Under the pieces are notes generated by a model, which saw nothing but the letters and a program-made list of their open reading frames with translations, was not told the DNA's origin and searched no databases. A stretch of DNA of 14,010 nucleotides, taken from Gammaproteobacteria bacterium. Lineage in GTDB: Bacteria > Pseudomonadota > Gammaproteobacteria > Chromatiales > Chromatiaceae. The stretch lies in NCBI GenBank assembly GCA_008080925.1, contig VMDJ01000099.1, positions 1 to 14,010 on the forward strand. Direction: 5' to 3'. Position numbers and translations under genes: made by a program. Positions 1-6,880 of the stretch are shown piece after piece (positions within the stretch are counted from its first letter, which is position 1; each line of letters starts with the position of its first letter).

Positions 1-693
1 GGCATTCCAGGTGTGGCGCGGTCTATGCCAACTAGCCAGGCCACCGATCGCGTTGCTGAAAAGCTAGGTATTGAATGTTTCCAGACGCCCACCGGCTGGA
101 AGTTCTTCGGCAATCTCCTCGATGCTGGTCGCATCGCTTTTTGTGGTGAAGAGAGTTTTGGCACAGGCTCAAACCATGTGCGCGAAAAAGACGGCCTATG
201 GGCAGTGCTCGCTTGGCTGAATCTCATCGCAAAGAAAGGCACTAGCGTGCAAAGTATTTTAGATGAGCATTGGGCAACTTATGGTCGTAACTATTATGTG
301 CGTCATGACTATGAAGAGGTTGAAAGCGATAAGGCCAAGACAGTCATGGATCAACTGGAAGCTCAGCTACCCAAGCTAATTGGTTCGCAACTTCACGGTC
401 GTGAAGTCAGCTATGCCGATAATTTTTCCTACACAGATCCAATCGATAACTCAGTGTCATCGCATCAAGGCCTACGTATTGGCTTTAGTGATGGCGCTCG
501 ATTGGTTTTCCGACTATCGGGAACAGGCACCCAAGGCGCGACCATTCGTGTTTATCTCGAGAGCTATGAAGCGGATATCAGCAAGCAGCATCTTCCGAGC
601 GAAGAAGCTCTTAGCGAATTGGTTGCGATAGCTTTAGAGGTCAGTCAGATTGAAGCGATTACCGGACGAAAAGCACCGGACGTGATCACTTAA
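1..693 (+). CDS. pgm: Alpha-D-phosphoglucomutase, C-terminal part (5' end outside window)
   Basis: Interconverts glucose 1-phosphate and glucose 6-phosphate in the cytoplasm, linking glycogen or surface sugar synthesis to glycolysis. The frame is open from base 1 and gives 230 residues of a family usually near 545, so only the C-terminal part is present. Visible are the metal-domain exit segment VARSMPTS (residues 5-12), the PTGWKFFGNL segment, the sugar-binding loop CGEESFGTGS, the REKDGLWAVLAWL helix, and near the end the phosphate-binding loop RLSGTGTQGATIRVYLES. The protein ends in DVIT, as is usual for this family. These motifs point to the PGM1-like type specific for glucose phosphate rather than the phosphomannomutase (AlgC/ManB) type. 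The GTG at 13 is an internal valine, not the start. Its TAA shares four bases with the stop of ppsR, which converges on it, and no terminator separates them. Confidence 0.95.
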   Translation, partial: GIPGVARSMPTSQATDRVAEKLGIECFQTPTGWKFFGNLLDAGRIAFCGEESFGTGSNHVREKDGLWAVLAWLNLIAKKGTSVQSILDEHWATYGRNYYVRHDYEEVESDKAKTVMDQLEAQLPKLIGSQLHGREVSYADNFSYTDPIDNSVSSHQGLRIGFSDGARLVFRLSGTGTQGATIRVYLESYEADISKQHLPSEEALSELVAIALEVSQIEAITGRKAPDVIT

Positions 694-1511
694 ACACCAC
701 GCTTCATGCCGATCTGTTGCATCACCGCAATGGCGAGTTCTTCAATCGACACAGCGGTTGAATCAACAAACTGAATACCCTGCTGACGATATAGCGATTC
801 AGCGGCGGTGATCTCACGGCGACATTGATCAATACTCGCGTACTTCGATCCAGGGCGACGCTCTTCACGAATCTGATGCAGACGCTCAGGTGTGATACTC
901 AAACCAAAGAGTTTTTCTTTAAAGGGCTTAAGCGGCTCTGGCAACCGACCTTCCATAAAATCATCTTCGGTCAGCGGATAGTTTGCCGCGAGGACTTTGT
1001 ACTGCATCGCTAAATACAAGCAGGTTGGCGTTTTACCACTGCGCGACACACCCATTAAAATCAGGTCAGCTTTATCTAAGCCTTTTATCCGCGCACCATC
1101 ATCATAGGACAAGGCATAGTTAACTGCCTCGACCCGACGCTCGTATTCGCTCTCCGTTCCCATACCGTGGGCTTTACCCACGTTCTGGTTCATCGGCTTA
1201 TGCAATGCCGTTGAGAGATTAGGCAAAAAGATATCGAAGATATCGACAATCTCCGTTTTCGCTGTTTTTAACTGTTTGCGTAACGATTCATCTACAACAC
1301 TTGAGAAAACGAGCGGCGCCACACCTTCGCGCTCGGCAAACGTATCGATCTCATCGACTAATTTGGAGATTTTCTCGGGGGTGTCTTGGAAGGCACGGAA
1401 ATGCGCATCTGTGGTGGCATTATCAAATTGCGTCAGCAGTGTGTGTACAAGCTTCTCAATCGTAATACCCGTACGATCTGAGATCAGAAATATTGCTGGT
1501 CGCTCTTCCAT
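690..1511 (-). CDS. ppsR: PEP synthase regulatory protein (bifunctional kinase/pyrophosphorylase)
   Basis: Family members inactivate PEP synthase by ADP-dependent phosphorylation of a threonine and reactivate it by phosphate-dependent dephosphorylation, switching off gluconeogenesis from pyruvate. The 273 residues match the usual length (E. coli about 277). The N-terminus reads RPAIFLISDRTGIT, typical of the DUF299 family, and the nucleotide-binding P-loop GVSRSGKTPT lies at residues 154-163, followed by CLYLAMQ. I chose the ATG at 1511, which has a G-run (GGGGGGTG) just upstream; a TTG at 1523 would add four residues (MGGD) but has no ribosome binding site. The target ppsA is not in the window, so regulation of PEP synthase is taken from the family. 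It is divergent from glcD across 63 bases and converges on pgm. Confidence 0.95.
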   Translation of the reverse strand: MEERPAIFLISDRTGITIEKLVHTLLTQFDNATTDAHFRAFQDTPEKISKLVDEIDTFAEREGVAPLVFSSVVDESLRKQLKTAKTEIVDIFDIFLPNLSTALHKPMNQNVGKAHGMGTESEYERRVEAVNYALSYDDGARIKGLDKADLILMGVSRSGKTPTCLYLAMQYKVLAANYPLTEDDFMEGRLPEPLKPFKEKLFGLSITPERLHQIREERRPGSKYASIDQCRREITAAESLYRQQGIQFVDSTAVSIEELAIAVMQQIGMKRGV

Positions 1512-1574
1512 GTCACCCCCCAAATTTGGACAATGAGTGCAGTATATGGGGAGTTATTCCGGCATCATAGGGTT
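1512..1574. promoter_or_regulatory. Divergent ppsR/glcD intergenic region with a 10-bp palindrome
   Basis: Only 63 bases separate the chosen ppsR and glcD starts, so both promoters must overlap here or reach into the coding regions. A perfect palindrome, CCAAATTTGG, sits at 1520-1529 and could be an operator half or chance. On the minus strand TATACT (1541-1546 on the plus strand) resembles a -10 box for ppsR, but no good -35 lies 16-18 bases upstream. For glcD, TTGGAC at 1526 and TATATG at 1543 are only 11 bases apart, too close for a sigma-70 pair. The assignment as a regulatory region rests on gene layout, and the individual boxes are weak. Confidence 0.35.
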
Positions 1575-3050
1575 ATGAGCACACAAGACACATCCGCACT
1601 ACGCGAGCGCCTCGCAGACCAATTTAAATCTTTTGTGGATCCTGCCTTTGTTTTGGCAGAAGAGTCCGAGCGAAAGCCTTATGAGTGCGACGGCTTAGCC
1701 GCCTACCGACATCTGCCTTTGATCGTTGTGCTACCCGAAACAATTGATGATGTGCAAAAGATCATGCGTATCTGTCATGCAGAACAAGTACCTGTGGTTG
1801 CACGTGGTGCCGGTACTGGTCTTTCTGGTGGTGCACTGCCCTTAGAAAATGGCGTTCTACTGAGTCTTGCGCGCTTCAATCAAATACTCGATATCGACAA
1901 ACCCAACCTCTGCGCTACCGTTCAACCGGGCGTTCGTAACCTAGCGATCAGTGAAGCCGCTAAACCGTTTGGTTTGTATTACGCACCCGACCCCTCCTCA
2001 CAAATTGCCTGCAGTATTGGCGGCAATGTTGCAGAGAATGCAGGCGGCGTGCATTGCTTAAAGTATGGCTTAACAGTTAACAATCTACTAAGTGTGACCA
2101 TTGTCACCGCTGAGGGCGAGCTAGTCACTCTAGGTAGTGGCGGTCTGGATGCTGAAGGCTTTGATCTTCTGGCGTTAATCACTGGCTCTGAAGGCATGCT
2201 AGGCATTGTGGTTGAGATCACCGTCAAGCTATTGCCTATTCAAGAGCGTGCACAGGTTGTTATGGCCGCATTCGATCATGTTGAAACAGCCGGACAAGCG
2301 GTTGCTGATCTGATTGCGGAGGGAATTTTGCCCGCCGGGCTTGAAATGATGGATCAGCCATCCCTGCAAGCTGCAGAAGATTTTGTGCATGCCGGTTACC
2401 CTGTTGAAGCGGCTGCCATCTTGTTATGCGAAGTGGATGGAGATAACGAAGAGGTCTCTGAAGAGATCGCTCGTGTGCGTCAGCGATTGACTGACTCAGG
2501 TGCAACTGAGGTACGTACCGCAAAAGACGATAACGAACGCGCTCGCTTCTGGGCAGGCCGTAAAGCCGCCTTCCCTGCAGTGGGTCGTATCTCACCCGAT
2601 TACTACTGCATGGATGGAACCATTCCGCGTAAGCATTTGCCTTATATCCTGCGTGAGATTAATCGCCTTGGTGAAGTCTATGGCTTGCGTGCAGCTAACG
2701 TATTCCATGCCGGTGATGGCAATCTTCACCCCCTCATTCTTTATAACGGTAATGAGCCAGGTGAGATCGAACGTGCTGAAGCTTTCGGCGGCAAGATCTT
2801 AGAAGCTTGTGTTGAAGTGGGTGGCTCAATTACAGGTGAGCATGGCGTTGGTCTAGAAAAGATCAATCAAATGTGTGCGCAGTTCCCACCTGAAGAGATC
2901 ACGCTTTTCCATGCCGTGAAAGCCGCGTTTGATCAGCAGGGTTTATTGAACCCAGGTAAAGCAATACCAACATTAAATCGTTGTGCTGAGTTTGGTGCGA
3001 TGCATATCAGTCAAGGCGATATGCGCTTCCCTCACTTGGAGCGCTTCTGA
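1575..3050 (+). CDS. glcD: Glycolate oxidase subunit GlcD (FAD-linked)
   Basis: Catalytic flavoprotein subunit of glycolate dehydrogenase, which oxidises glycolate to glyoxylate and passes electrons to the respiratory chain, normally as a GlcDEF complex. From the ATG at 1575 it has 491 residues (E. coli 499). An FAD-binding PCMH domain covers roughly residues 35-215, with RGAGTGLSGG at 77-86 and PDPSSQIACSIGGNVAENAG at 138-157. The FAD-oxidase C-terminal domain follows, with FHAGDGNLHP at 377-386, GEHGVG at 421-426 and LLNPGKAIPT. The ending FPHLERF is typical of GlcD. An ATG at 1533 would add 14 residues; neither start has a well-spaced ribosome binding site (AGGG is only two bases before 1575), so the start is uncertain. 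Its TGA overlaps the glcE ATG by one base (TGATG), indicating translational coupling. Confidence 0.95.
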   Translation: MSTQDTSALRERLADQFKSFVDPAFVLAEESERKPYECDGLAAYRHLPLIVVLPETIDDVQKIMRICHAEQVPVVARGAGTGLSGGALPLENGVLLSLARFNQILDIDKPNLCATVQPGVRNLAISEAAKPFGLYYAPDPSSQIACSIGGNVAENAGGVHCLKYGLTVNNLLSVTIVTAEGELVTLGSGGLDAEGFDLLALITGSEGMLGIVVEITVKLLPIQERAQVVMAAFDHVETAGQAVADLIAEGILPAGLEMMDQPSLQAAEDFVHAGYPVEAAAILLCEVDGDNEEVSEEIARVRQRLTDSGATEVRTAKDDNERARFWAGRKAAFPAVGRISPDYYCMDGTIPRKHLPYILREINRLGEVYGLRAANVFHAGDGNLHPLILYNGNEPGEIERAEAFGGKILEACVEVGGSITGEHGVGLEKINQMCAQFPPEEITLFHAVKAAFDQQGLLNPGKAIPTLNRCAEFGAMHISQGDMRFPHLERF

Positions 3051-4105
3051 TGTCTGATAACACACAGCAACTTATCGATCAGGTTCAATCCGCGCACACA
3101 AATAATTCAACACTGAAAATTGTTGGCGGAAACAGTAAAGACTTCTTACAAGCGTGTACTGCTAATGACACGCTTGAAATGACCTCACATGCTGGCGTTG
3201 TCAATTATGAGCCAACCGAGCTTGTTCTCACTGCTCGCGCTGGCACACCAATCGTAGAAATTGAAAAGCTGCTTGCGGATAACGGTCAGTACTTATCTTT
3301 TGAGCCACCTCACTTTAGCGAAAACACCACGATTGGTGGCGCAGTTGCTAGCGGTATGGGAGGTCCTCGTCGTCCCTGGGGTGGCGCACCTCGTGATGTT
3401 CTATTAGGTTGTCGTTTATTAACTGGCACCGGTGATGTGATGCGATTTGGTGGCGAGGTGATGAAGAACGTCGCCGGCTATGACGTTTCACGTTTGATGG
3501 CTGGTGCTCAGGGAAGTCTGGGCGTACTCCTTGAGGTCTCACTGAAAGTGCTACCCGCGCCGAGTAAAACCATCACTTTGACTCAGAACCTCAGCGAAAC
3601 AGAAGCGCATCAAACGATGCGAGAGCTTGCTGCTAAACCAATACCACTCAGTGGTGTCTGTTTCGCCAATGGACAGTTGTACATTCGTTTATCAGGTGCT
3701 CATGCGAGCGTGAATGCATGGAGCAAAAAAATCGGTGGCGAACGCCTTGCGGAGAACAACACGTTTTGGGAACGCTTACGTGACCATCAACTCGATTTCT
3801 TTGATCGCTCCCAGCCTGTATGGCGTATTTCTCTACCACCAGCTGCACCATCACTCGCTTGCGCAGACTCGACGCTCATCGATTGGGCAGGCGGTCAACG
3901 ATGGATTATATCTAATGCCGCGCCTGAGCAAATCAAAGCTGAAGCGTTAAACCTCAAAGGTCACGCGAAACAGTTTTATGGCAATGCTTTACCCGAACCG
4001 TGGGCAATGTCATCACAAGTTGCTTTAGGCCCAATTCAAAAACGACTTAAAGAAACCTTCGACCCAAAACGTATTTTTAATCCGGGTACGCATGCCAACC
4101 TCTAA
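3050..4105 (+). CDS. glcE: Glycolate oxidase FAD-binding subunit GlcE
   Basis: Second flavoprotein-like subunit of glycolate dehydrogenase. It is 351 residues, the normal size, and is essentially a PCMH FAD-binding fold without the large catalytic cap. The fold appears at about residues 50-170: RAGTPIVEIEKLL, then TIGGAVASGMGGPRRPWGG at 94-112, then the stretch from MKNVAGYDVSRLM (138-150) to AQGSLGVLLEVS. The C-terminus carries the KRIFNPGTH motif typical of GlcE. The start overlaps the glcD stop by one base and the end overlaps the following cupin gene by 14 bases, so the three genes form one transcription unit. In most gammaproteobacteria the next gene is glcF; here it is not, so the complex must obtain its iron-sulfur subunit from elsewhere or work without it. 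Confidence 0.94.
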   Translation: MSDNTQQLIDQVQSAHTNNSTLKIVGGNSKDFLQACTANDTLEMTSHAGVVNYEPTELVLTARAGTPIVEIEKLLADNGQYLSFEPPHFSENTTIGGAVASGMGGPRRPWGGAPRDVLLGCRLLTGTGDVMRFGGEVMKNVAGYDVSRLMAGAQGSLGVLLEVSLKVLPAPSKTITLTQNLSETEAHQTMRELAAKPIPLSGVCFANGQLYIRLSGAHASVNAWSKKIGGERLAENNTFWERLRDHQLDFFDRSQPVWRISLPPAAPSLACADSTLIDWAGGQRWIISNAAPEQIKAEALNLKGHAKQFYGNALPEPWAMSSQVALGPIQKRLKETFDPKRIFNPGTHANL

Positions 4106-4469
4106 GCTGCACTACTCTGCTGCGATATCTGATGAATATTGGTTCGAAGAAGGCTGCTTCATTAAAGAGCAATTGAATGATCCTGATCACCCACAGCTAT
4201 CTATTGCCCAAGCACGCGTCCCTACTGAGGGCATCACCGCATGGCACTGTTTAAAAGATACTGAAGAACGTTATGTGATCTTGGATGGTGAGGGTCTTGC
4301 CGAAGTCGGCAAAGAGGCTTTTGAGGTGAGCGTTGGAGATGTGGTGGTTATTCCTGCTGGCGTCGCTCAACGCATTAAGAATACCGGCAGTAACGACTTA
4401 CGGTTCTTGGCGATCTGCCAACCGCGCTTCCTTGTCGAAAATTACATGAGCTGTACTCCGCCAAAGTGA
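4092..4469 (+). CDS. Small single-domain cupin protein, function unknown
   Basis: A 125-residue soluble protein with one cupin beta-barrel. Motif 1 is seen as the WHCLKDTEERYVILDGEG segment (residues 51-68) and motif 2 as GDVVVIPAGVAQRIKNTG (82-99). The usual metal ligands are incomplete: of the HxH pair only His52 is present (residue 54 is Leu), Glu58 or Glu59 could serve as the acidic ligand, and the motif 2 histidine is Gln93. This may be normal for its subfamily, whose members I recall having a similar DLRFLAICQPRF-type ending. It may therefore bind a small molecule rather than be a metal-dependent dioxygenase. The ATG lies within the last 14 bases of glcE, which implies co-translation with glycolate oxidase and a possible role in glycolate or glyoxylate handling; that link is inference. 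The substrate is unknown. Confidence 0.88.
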   Translation: MPTSKLHYSAAISDEYWFEEGCFIKEQLNDPDHPQLSIAQARVPTEGITAWHCLKDTEERYVILDGEGLAEVGKEAFEVSVGDVVVIPAGVAQRIKNTGSNDLRFLAICQPRFLVENYMSCTPPK

Positions 4470-4643
4470 TTCGATACGCCAATCTTGATTTTGACTCAAA
4501 CCTACATCACGTGAGAATCGATGATCCATCGATTGATATAACTCACTCACTGTCAGTTCGTCTGATAACTCAATCACATCAGCATACAGCTGACTCGCCG
4601 CTAAGATATTGATCAAAAAGAAGGTTTTAACAAGCGCTTTCAT
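4398..4643 (-). CDS. Possible small exported protein, function unknown
   Basis: An 81-residue ORF from the ATG at 4643. The N-terminus looks like a signal peptide: MKALVK, a hydrophobic core TFFLINILAAS, and a probable cleavage after QLYA, leaving a mature protein of about 60 residues starting DVIELSDEL. The mature part is polar and contains no motif I recognise. Points against it: no clear ribosome binding site precedes the ATG, and the last 72 bases run antisense to the end of the cupin gene, more than the few bases normal for convergent genes here. Upstream in-frame starts (such as GTG at 4676) would spoil the signal peptide. It fills a gap that is otherwise empty, and the signal peptide is convincing, but it may be a gene remnant or chance. 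Confidence 0.45.
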   Translation of the reverse strand: MKALVKTFFLINILAASQLYADVIELSDELTVSELYQSMDHRFSRDVGLSQNQDWRIESLWRSTAHVIFDKEARLADRQEP

Positions 4644-4798
4644 GATGTAAACAACAGAGTGATTAACTGGGCTCACTTTTTCGGCTGCAATGCAATCTTC
4701 TGAATGCTGATTAACCCTTTCCCGAACAGTGATAAGCCCCTCAGTTCTGCTGCTGCGGTAACATGCATCTCAATTTAAAACATTGAGAGGAAATCACA
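4644..4798. promoter_or_regulatory. Leader region of the lpd-like gene; hairpin over the ribosome binding site
   Basis: Noncoding stretch that must hold the promoter of the rightward flavoprotein gene and, if real, of the small leftward ORF. No convincing -35/-10 pair was found. The ribosome binding site GAGAGG (4785-4790) sits eight bases before the GTG start. TCTCAAT (4768-4774) is the exact reverse complement of ATTGAGA (4782-4788), with a seven-base loop, so an RNA hairpin would cover most of the ribosome binding site. It is too short to be any riboswitch class I know. Confidence 0.4.
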
Positions 4799-6211
4799 GT
4801 GGAAGAGCGTCAGGTAGAAGTTGCTATCTTGGGTTGTGGTAGTGCCGGCCTTAACACCCTGAGTAAGGTCCGTCCTGCAGGTAAAAACGTGGTAGTCATT
4901 GACGGTGGTGAACTTGGCACCACCTGCGCACGTGTTGGCTGTATGCCATCCAAAGCAGCTATTCAAGTCGCTGAAGATTTCCATCGTCGCGAAGTCTATT
5001 CGCGCTTTGGTCTTGAAGGCGGCGAATCATTGTCTCTCGATACCAAAGAGGCGATGGAGTATGTCCGTGATTTACGTGACAACTTCGTTGATCGCGTGCT
5101 TTCAAATAGCTCGGACAACTTTCCAGAAGGGCTACTCATCGATGAGTACGCCAAATTTATCGAGCCCAACCTACTAGAAACCACTAGCGGCCAACGCATC
5201 CGTGCAGAACGCATCGTGATTGCTACCGGCTCTCGCCCAATCATTCCTGACGCATGGAATGAGTTCCGTGATGACATTATCACCACTGATGAATTCTTCG
5301 AACTTGAAACACTACCAAGCTCAGCTGTCGTCATCGGTCTTGGCGTTATCGGTCTTGAGATCGGCCAATCCATGAGTCGTATGGGTGTTGATGTCACCGG
5401 TATCGACATGGCAAACACCATTGGCGGTTTAACTGATCCAGAAGTCAACGAACAAGCTGTCACTATCATGGGTAAAGGCTTCCCTATCTGGCTAGGTGCT
5501 GCAGCTGAATTGAGCCGTGCGGAAGATGGACGTATTAAGGTCACTGCAGGCGACAACAGCGTGGTAGTTGATAAAGTCTTTGCGAGTTTAGGTAGAACTC
5601 CTAACGTGGAATCGCTTGATCTAGCGGCCGCTGGCGTTGAACTCAACGATAGAGGTATCCCTGTATACAACCCAAACACCATGCAAGTGGGTGATAGCCC
5701 AATTTATCTTGCTGGCGATATTGATGGCGACCGCCCTCTTCTTCACGAGGCTGGCGATGAAGGCAAAATTGCCGGGTATAACGCTGCTACCGGTAGCAAT
5801 ACCGCCTTTAAACGCAAAACACCTCTCAATATTGTCTTCAGCGATCCCAACATCATTCAGGTGGGAGCTTGCTTTGCAGAACTCGATCCTGAAACCACTG
5901 CCGTTGGTAGCATGATGATCGCTCCCGTTGGGCGTGCACTGATCATGGCAAACAATCGCGGTCTTATTCGCGTTTACGCAGATAAAGCCAGTGGCAAAAT
6001 GCTAGGCGCTGAGATGATTACCGTCCGTGGTGAACATCTCGCACATATTCTGGCCTGGTCAATTCAGCAGGAACTGACTGTTGGTGATCTCTTGCAGATG
6101 CCTTTCTACCATCCGGTGATGGAAGAGGCATTGCAGGCAGCCTTGTATGACTTGTACTCGAAAGTCGAAAAGAAAAACGACACGCCAATTACAGAGCTAA
6201 GACCTCTTTAA
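4799..6211 (+). CDS. FAD-dependent disulfide reductase, dihydrolipoyl dehydrogenase family
   Basis: A 470-residue soluble class I pyridine nucleotide-disulfide oxidoreductase. The FAD dinucleotide fold has LGCGSAG at residues 11-17. The redox-active pair Cys43/Cys48 lies in TTCARVGCMPSK, differing from the GTCLNVGCIPSK form of classical lipoamide dehydrogenase. The NAD-binding fold is VIGLGVIGLEIG near 178-189, with an acidic residue at the end of the second strand (GID), suggesting NAD rather than NADP. The second FAD motif is IYLAGDIDGDRPLLHEAGDEG (302-322), and the C-terminal catalytic His-Glu pair is His438/Glu443 in YHPVMEE. It starts at GTG with a good ribosome binding site (GAGAGG, eight bases away). 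No E1 or E2 genes of a 2-oxo acid dehydrogenase are nearby, so it may be a stand-alone reductase; the true electron acceptor cannot be read from sequence. It ends just before a bidirectional terminator. Confidence 0.9.
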   Translation: MEERQVEVAILGCGSAGLNTLSKVRPAGKNVVVIDGGELGTTCARVGCMPSKAAIQVAEDFHRREVYSRFGLEGGESLSLDTKEAMEYVRDLRDNFVDRVLSNSSDNFPEGLLIDEYAKFIEPNLLETTSGQRIRAERIVIATGSRPIIPDAWNEFRDDIITTDEFFELETLPSSAVVIGLGVIGLEIGQSMSRMGVDVTGIDMANTIGGLTDPEVNEQAVTIMGKGFPIWLGAAAELSRAEDGRIKVTAGDNSVVVDKVFASLGRTPNVESLDLAAAGVELNDRGIPVYNPNTMQVGDSPIYLAGDIDGDRPLLHEAGDEGKIAGYNAATGSNTAFKRKTPLNIVFSDPNIIQVGACFAELDPETTAVGSMMIAPVGRALIMANNRGLIRVYADKASGKMLGAEMITVRGEHLAHILAWSIQQELTVGDLLQMPFYHPVMEEALQAALYDLYSKVEKKNDTPITELRPL

Positions 6212-6213
6212 AC

Positions 6214-6244
6214 AAAAAAGGCGCCAACCGGCGCCTTTTCTTTT
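6214..6244. terminator. Bidirectional intrinsic terminator
   Basis: GGCGCC at 6220-6225 pairs with GGCGCC at 6230-6235 across the loop AACC. The stem extends by A-T pairs (AAAA 6216-6219 with TTTT 6236-6239). On the plus strand it is followed by TTTTCTTTT, and on the minus strand by a run of six T. It lies between the convergent ends of the flavoprotein gene (stop at 6211) and the response regulator gene (stop at 6255), so it can stop transcription from both sides. Confidence 0.93.
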
Positions 6245-6254
6245 AATGCATTAG

Positions 6255-6878
6255 TTAGAGTTTTTCGACCGAGATCGACATACGTACAAGCTCAGCAAGT
6301 GAACTAGCCTGCATCTTTTCCATCACTCGCGCACGGTGAGCCTCAACAGTTTTTGCTGAAACACCCAAGGCGTTCGCAATCTCTTTATTTGACTGACCAG
6401 CTGTAACCATATCCATCACTTCGTGCTCACGTGGCGTGAGATTAGCGAAGCGCGCTGCTAAATCAGCAACAAGTGCTTTACTTGAGCGTTGCTGCTCTGC
6501 AGAGTTCACTGCACGACGTATTGCATCAAGTAGCACCTCGTCATTGAAAGGCTTTTCAATAAAGTCGATGGCACCCTGCTTCATTGCACGTACCGCCATA
6601 GGCACATCACCATGACCGGTAATAATAATCGTCGGCGGTACCATTTGCTCTTTCGTTAGTTGCTCTAGTAGCTCAAGACCACTCATACCCGGCATGCGAA
6701 CATCCAACAAAAGAACGCCATGACGACCTGGGTAATGAGAAGCTAAAAATTCATCTGCTGAGGTATACGCCTGAACATTCATTCCGACCGATTCGATCAA
6801 CCACTGCAATGAGCTTCGCATTGCCTCATCATCATCCACCACCCAAATACTGGTTGCAGCATTCGCTTGTGCTTCCAT
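6255..6878 (-). CDS. FixJ-family response regulator (receiver plus LuxR-type HTH)
   Basis: A 207-residue transcription factor, the output partner of the sensor kinase encoded immediately upstream. The receiver domain occupies about residues 10-125: acidic cluster DDD at 15-17, phosphorylated Asp59 in LLLDVRMPGMSGLEL, Thr87 in ITGHGD and Lys109 in FIEKPF. The C-terminal LuxR/GerE helix-turn-helix spans about 146-202, with LTPREHEVM and NKEIANALGVSAKTVEAHRARV as recognition region. Order and length fit the FixJ/TodT/DctR group, which act as phosphorylation-dependent activators; target genes are not visible here. Only two bases separate it from the kinase stop, and its ribosome binding site (GAGGAA) lies within the last kinase codons, so the pair is translationally coupled. 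It ends at the terminator shared with the flavoprotein gene. Confidence 0.95.
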   Translation of the reverse strand: MEAQANAATSIWVVDDDEAMRSSLQWLIESVGMNVQAYTSADEFLASHYPGRHGVLLLDVRMPGMSGLELLEQLTKEQMVPPTIIITGHGDVPMAVRAMKQGAIDFIEKPFNDEVLLDAIRRAVNSAEQQRSSKALVADLAARFANLTPREHEVMDMVTAGQSNKEIANALGVSAKTVEAHRARVMEKMQASSLAELVRMSISVEKL

Positions 6879-6880
6879 GT

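Noticed and set aside
1533..1574. Upstream ATG start adding 14 residues to GlcD.
   Set aside because: No ribosome binding site, and it would leave only 21 bases to ppsR. Not excluded, since the 1575 start also has a poorly spaced site.
2260..2595. A 111-codon open frame antisense to glcD.
   Set aside because: Arginine- and leucine-rich translation without recognisable motif, inside a strongly conserved GlcD region.
4996..5682. A 228-codon open frame antisense to the flavoprotein gene.
   Set aside because: Serine-rich, low-complexity translation with no motif, lying fully inside a gene whose catalytic motifs are intact; a codon-bias shadow.
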